The notes under the pieces were generated by a model that was not told where the DNA came from, did no database searches, and saw only the letters and a program-made list of their open reading frames with translations. A DNA stretch of 64,000 nt from Rhodococcus yananensis (GTDB lineage: Bacteria > Actinomycetota > Actinomycetes > Mycobacteriales > Mycobacteriaceae): positions 1-64,000 of the forward strand of contig NZ_JAIYEP010000011.1 of assembly GCF_020515525.1 (NCBI RefSeq), given 5' to 3'. A program made the translations under genes and the position numbers. Below are positions 61,313 through 64,000 of the stretch, piece after piece. Positions within the stretch are counted from its first letter, which is position 1. Each line of letters begins with the position of its first letter.

Positions 61313-62772
61313 CAGGCCGCGTACTCGCCCAGCGCCGAAGCCAACGCGAGCGGTACCTTCGCATGGACGCGGGTACCGTCCGCCTCGTGCGCCGACGTGA
61401 GGATCTGGCCGTCCGAGTGGATGCGTGCGAGCAGGTCGCCGCGCGTGTACGGCACGAGCACCTTCACCTCGACATCCGGGTCCTCGACCAATCCGGCGAG
61501 TCGCTCGCGGAGATCATCGATCCCCTCCCCGGTGTGCGCCGACACGAACGCCGCATCGGGCAACAGTCCCCGCAGTTGGGTGAGGACGACCGGATCGGCC
61601 GCATCGACCTTGTTGACCACGATCAGTTCCGGTGGCGGCGGCACCTCCGATTCGCGCAGCACGTCGGTCACCACTTCGCGCACCGCCTTGATCTGGTCCG
61701 TCAGCATCGGATCCGACCCGTCGACGACGTGCAGCAACACGTCGGCGTCGGCGACCTCTTCGAGGGTCGAGCGGAACGCCTCCACCAACTGTGTCGGCAG
61801 ATGCCGCACGAACCCGACCGTGTCGGTGAGCACGATGGCGCGTCCGTCGGGCAGCGCCGCGCGCCGTGTCGTGGGATCGAGCGTCGCGAACAGGGCATCC
61901 TGCACGAGCACGCCCGACCCGGTCAGCCGGTTGAGCAGGCTGGACTTCCCGGCGTTCGTGTAACCGACGATGGCGACGGACGGAATTCTGTTGCGCAGCC
62001 GCCGGGTGCGTTTCGTGTCACGCGCCGCCTTCATCGCCTTGATCTCGCGGCGCAGCTTCGCCATGCGTTCCCGGATCCGGCGACGATCGGTTTCGATCTT
62101 CGTCTCGCCCGGCCCACGCAGCCCCACACCGCCGTTGCTGCCCGCGCGACCACCGGCCTGCCGGGACATGGACTCGCCCCACCCACGCAACCGCGGCAGC
62201 ATGTACTCCATCTGCGCGAGCGAGACCTGCGCCTTGCCCTCCCTGGACGTGGCGTGTTGCGCGAAGATGTCGAGGATCAGCGCGGTGCGGTCGATGACCT
62301 TGACCTTGACGACCTTCTCCAGTGCGGTGAGCTGCGCCGGCGTCAGCTCACCGTCGCAGATGACCGTGTCGGCGCCGGTCGCCAGCACGATCGAGCGGAG
62401 CTCGTCCGCCTTGCCGGAGCCGATGTACGTGGCAGCGTCCGGTTTGTCCCGCCGCTGCACGACGCCTTCGAGGACCTCGGATCCGGCGGTCTCGGCGAGA
62501 GCGGCGAGTTCGGCGAGGCTCGCATCCGCCTGGGCTGCGGTGCCGCCGGTCCAGACACCCACGAGCACGACCCGTTCGAGTCGCAGCTGCCGGTATTCGA
62601 CCTCGGTGACGTCCTCGAGTTCGGTGGACAGTCCCGCGACACGGCGCAGTGCGCTGCGGTCGTCGAGCTGCATCTCACCCACCGACGGATCGTCGGTGGC
62701 CCGGATTCCGATCTCGTGCGGGTCGATCGGGCCGGTGTCGTCGGTGTGTACGGTGCGCGATGTGTTCGTCAT
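61312..62772 (-). CDS. hflX: Ribosome-associated GTPase HflX
   Basis: 486-residue GTPase that binds and splits 70S ribosomes under stress. N-terminal nucleotide-binding subdomain (YIGSGKADELRSIVLATGAD), coiled helix region with GRGPGE-type glycine loop seen as GLRGPGETKIETDRR, then the G domain: G1 GYTNAGKSS, G2/G3 LTDTVGFVRHLP, G4 VVNKVD, G5 SAHTG. ATG at 62772 chosen; RBS weak (GGAT). It heads the pair with the membrane protein downstream. Confidence 0.95.
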   Translation of the reverse strand: MTNTSRTVHTDDTGPIDPHEIGIRATDDPSVGEMQLDDRSALRRVAGLSTELEDVTEVEYRQLRLERVVLVGVWTGGTAAQADASLAELAALAETAGSEVLEGVVQRRDKPDAATYIGSGKADELRSIVLATGADTVICDGELTPAQLTALEKVVKVKVIDRTALILDIFAQHATSREGKAQVSLAQMEYMLPRLRGWGESMSRQAGGRAGSNGGVGLRGPGETKIETDRRRIRERMAKLRREIKAMKAARDTKRTRRLRNRIPSVAIVGYTNAGKSSLLNRLTGSGVLVQDALFATLDPTTRRAALPDGRAIVLTDTVGFVRHLPTQLVEAFRSTLEEVADADVLLHVVDGSDPMLTDQIKAVREVVTDVLRESEVPPPPELIVVNKVDAADPVVLTQLRGLLPDAAFVSAHTGEGIDDLRERLAGLVEDPDVEVKVLVPYTRGDLLARIHSDGQILTSAHEADGTRVHAKVPLALASALGEYAA

Positions 62773-62851
62773 ACAGGATCCATGATCCCACGAAGCCCGA
62801 CGGGGTGCATTCGAGTTTCCGGTCGGCGTCGTGGGCCTCCCGTCCACCGTG

Positions 62852-63718
62852 TCATCCCAGTGTGTTCCACCAGCCGTCGGACACCGTGCCTGTCGCCACG
62901 AGCACCGACGGCCCGCGCAGCCGGGCCCGACCGGATTCGATGCGTACCTCGACCTCACCGCCCGGGATCCGGACCCGGACGACACCGTCGTCGTCACCGC
63001 TGTGACGCAGCGCGGCTGCGGCCGCGGCGACCGTGCCGGTGCCGCACGACCGGGTCTCCCCGACCCCGCGTTCGTACACGCGCATGTCGACACCACCGGA
63101 GACGAGCGGCGTGAGGATCTCGATGTTGACGCCCCGAGGGAAGAAGCCCGGGTCGAAGCCGGGCGTGCCGAGGTCAAGTGCGGCGAGGCTCTCACCGGTG
63201 AGTGCGGGATCGACGCACGCCAGATGCGGGTTGCCCACATCGATGCCGATACCCGGGCAGGTGCGACCACCGATCGTCGCGGCGGACTCCCCGAGGTACC
63301 CGACCACCCCCATGTCGACGGTGATCTCCCCATTCACGGGACCTGCCGTGTGTACCTGTACGGGGCGGGCCCCCGCCCGGCTGCCGACGACGAACTCACT
63401 GCGCGGGTCGAGACCGCGAGAGGCGAGGTAGTGCGCGAAGACGCGCACACCGTTGCCACACATCTCGGCGATCGATCCGTCGGCGTTGCGATAGTCCATG
63501 AACCAGTCGTCGGCATCGACGCCGGCGGGCAACTCGGCGAGCACACCCGCTCCGAGAAGCGCGCCCGCGCGAACGACGCGCAGGACCCCGTCCGCACCGA
63601 GTCCGCGCCGCCGATCGCACAGGGCCGCGACACGACCGGGGGTGAGATCCAGCCGGACGTCCGGGTCGGGAAGGATCACGAAGTCGTTCTCGGTGCCGTG
63701 TCCTTTGCTGAACTCCAT
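62852..63718 (-). CDS. dapF: Diaminopimelate epimerase
   Basis: 288-residue PLP-independent racemase converting LL- to meso-diaminopimelate for lysine and peptidoglycan. Catalytic thiol pair Cys87 ([10 protein letters not shown]) and Cys225 ([11 protein letters not shown]), plus substrate motifs GTENDF and RNADGS. ATG at 63718 starts 10 bp after the miaA stop, so both are one transcription unit, as in mycobacteria. Confidence 0.97.
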   Translation of the reverse strand: MEFSKGHGTENDFVILPDPDVRLDLTPGRVAALCDRRRGLGADGVLRVVRAGALLGAGVLAELPAGVDADDWFMDYRNADGSIAEMCGNGVRVFAHYLASRGLDPRSEFVVGSRAGARPVQVHTAGPVNGEITVDMGVVGYLGESAATIGGRTCPGIGIDVGNPHLACVDPALTGESLAALDLGTPGFDPGFFPRGVNIEILTPLVSGGVDMRVYERGVGETRSCGTGTVAAAAAALRHSGDDDGVVRVRIPGGEVEVRIESGRARLRGPSVLVATGTVSDGWWNTLG

Positions 63719-63728
63719 GCCGATCAGC

Positions 63729-64000
63729 CTATCCGGGCGGAGGCGGGCCCACCGCGGCGGAGGTCACCGCCGACATCGCCGATTCGGTGAGGTCGGCGGC
63801 CGCTCCGTCGAGCCAGTGGATGCGCGGGTCGCGGCGGAACCACGACCGTTGGCGACGGACGTAACGACGGGTACCGATGAAGGTGCGTTCGCGCGCGTAC
63901 CCGAGGTCGCAGTCGCCATCGAGAAACTCGAGGACCTGCGCGTATCCGATCGCGCGGCGCGCGGTCACGCCGTCTCGCAGTCCGTCCGCGGTGAGCGCGC
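63729..64000 (-). CDS. miaA: tRNA dimethylallyltransferase, C-terminal part (5' end outside window)
   Basis: C-terminal about 90 codons of the enzyme that adds a dimethylallyl group to A37 of UNN tRNAs. Conserved [21 protein letters not shown] and the [21 protein letters not shown] zinc-independent RNA-contact segment, seen here as [15 protein letters not shown], identify it; the frame is open to the right edge. Stop at 63729. Upstream of dapF in the usual miaA-dapF order. Confidence 0.93.
   Translation of the reverse strand, partial: ALTADGLRDGVTARRAIGYAQVLEFLDGDCDLGYARERTFIGTRRYVRRQRSWFRRDPRIHWLDGAAADLTESAMSAVTSAAVGPPPPG

Noticed and set aside
62769-62783. Four-codon ORF (MDPV) with TGA overlapping the hflX ATG
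   Set aside because: Same ATGA geometry as the lexA case, but too short and without a ribosome site or -10 to support it.
1-64000. Prophage, insertion sequence, toxin-antitoxin or defence island
   Set aside because: No integrase, transposase, inverted terminal repeats, restriction or TA genes; synteny with other mycolata is maintained across the window.
1-64000. tRNA or rRNA genes
   Set aside because: No intergenic gap contains a recognisable tRNA cloverleaf (GGTTCGANTCC arm) or rRNA segment.

Overview
The window is a 64-kb stretch of a high-GC actinobacterial chromosome, almost certainly Rhodococcus or a close mycolic-acid relative. Evidence is codon use (G/C third positions, many GTG/TTG starts), the actinobacterial-only families (DUF3159, DUF3710, DUF3093, DUF4193, DUF3039, DUF3099, DUF7455, PAC2, polyphosphate glucokinase, IdeR) and a gene order that, from what I know of Mycobacterium tuberculosis, follows roughly Rv2682c to Rv2727c (dxs ... 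ceoB/ceoC ... dut ... suhB-ppgK-sigA ... sigB-ideR ... nrdR-lexA ... hflX-dapF-miaA). I see no phage, transposon, integron, CRISPR array, tRNA or rRNA: this is core chromosome. The interesting material is therefore regulatory architecture, small ORFs and repeats rather than a large accessory system.

Layout. 1-3.6 kb: dxs (cut by the left edge), then a MarR repressor and a 14-helix drug exporter in one coupled operon behind a 16-bp perfect inverted-repeat operator. 3.7-8.6 kb: a TrmA/RlmD-type RNA methyltransferase coupled to a KimA-like APC transporter, divergent from two TrkA/RCK potassium regulators. 8.6-14.2 kb: conserved small genes (DUF3159, OB-fold, hydrolase, DUF3710, dut, DUF3093, DUF4193, a LytR-C envelope protein). 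14.3-17.7 kb: suhB, ppgK, sigA. 17.7-20.4 kb: a CPA2 antiporter with its TrkA-C partner, DUF952, DUF7455. 20.5-27.1 kb: helicase, YihY protein, DUF3039, DUF3099, methyltransferase, sigB. 27.2-33 kb: a protein acetyltransferase/deacetylase pair (Pat + AcuC), ideR, galE. 33-41 kb: DUF4192, lipoprotein, PAC2, hydrolase, DUF3516 helicase, an HTH-less LysR-type binding protein. 41-43 kb: oxyR divergent from ahpCD. 43-51.6 kb: papain-like enzyme, small membrane protein with leader ORF, aminotransferase, hrpA, nrdR, an SOS-linked small membrane protein divergent from lexA. 51.7-54.3 kb: acyl-CoA dehydrogenase, NCS2 permease. 54.3-60.2 kb: a complete fructose PTS (ptsI divergent from fruR-fruK-fruA-ptsH). 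60.2-64 kb: membrane protein, hflX, dapF, miaA (cut by right edge).

How the genes work together. Several blocks are self-contained circuits: efflux (marR-MFS), potassium uptake/efflux (KimA-like, CeoB/CeoC, KhtTU-like), peroxide defence (OxyR, AhpC, AhpD), SOS (two LexA boxes between lexA and its divergent neighbour), reversible lysine acetylation (Pat/AcuC), iron (IdeR), primary and stress sigma factors (SigA, SigB with an ECF-type promoter) and fructose uptake (EI, HPr, EIIABC, FruK under FruR).

The observations I rate highest are: two minisatellites that start exactly at the stop codons of the DUF4193 gene and of sigA and share the core GACCGGCC; an 8-codon mini-cistron overlapping the lexA start by ATGA with a duplicated initiation region; two 20-codon leaderless ORFs, each behind a TACGCT -10 box, upstream of a small membrane protein and a hydrolase; a single palindrome TTGACATGTCAA that can serve as -35 for both ptsI and the fru operon; and an ideR-galE hairpin whose 3' arm holds the galE Shine-Dalgarno. 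All are sequence observations; none has been tested by search or experiment here.
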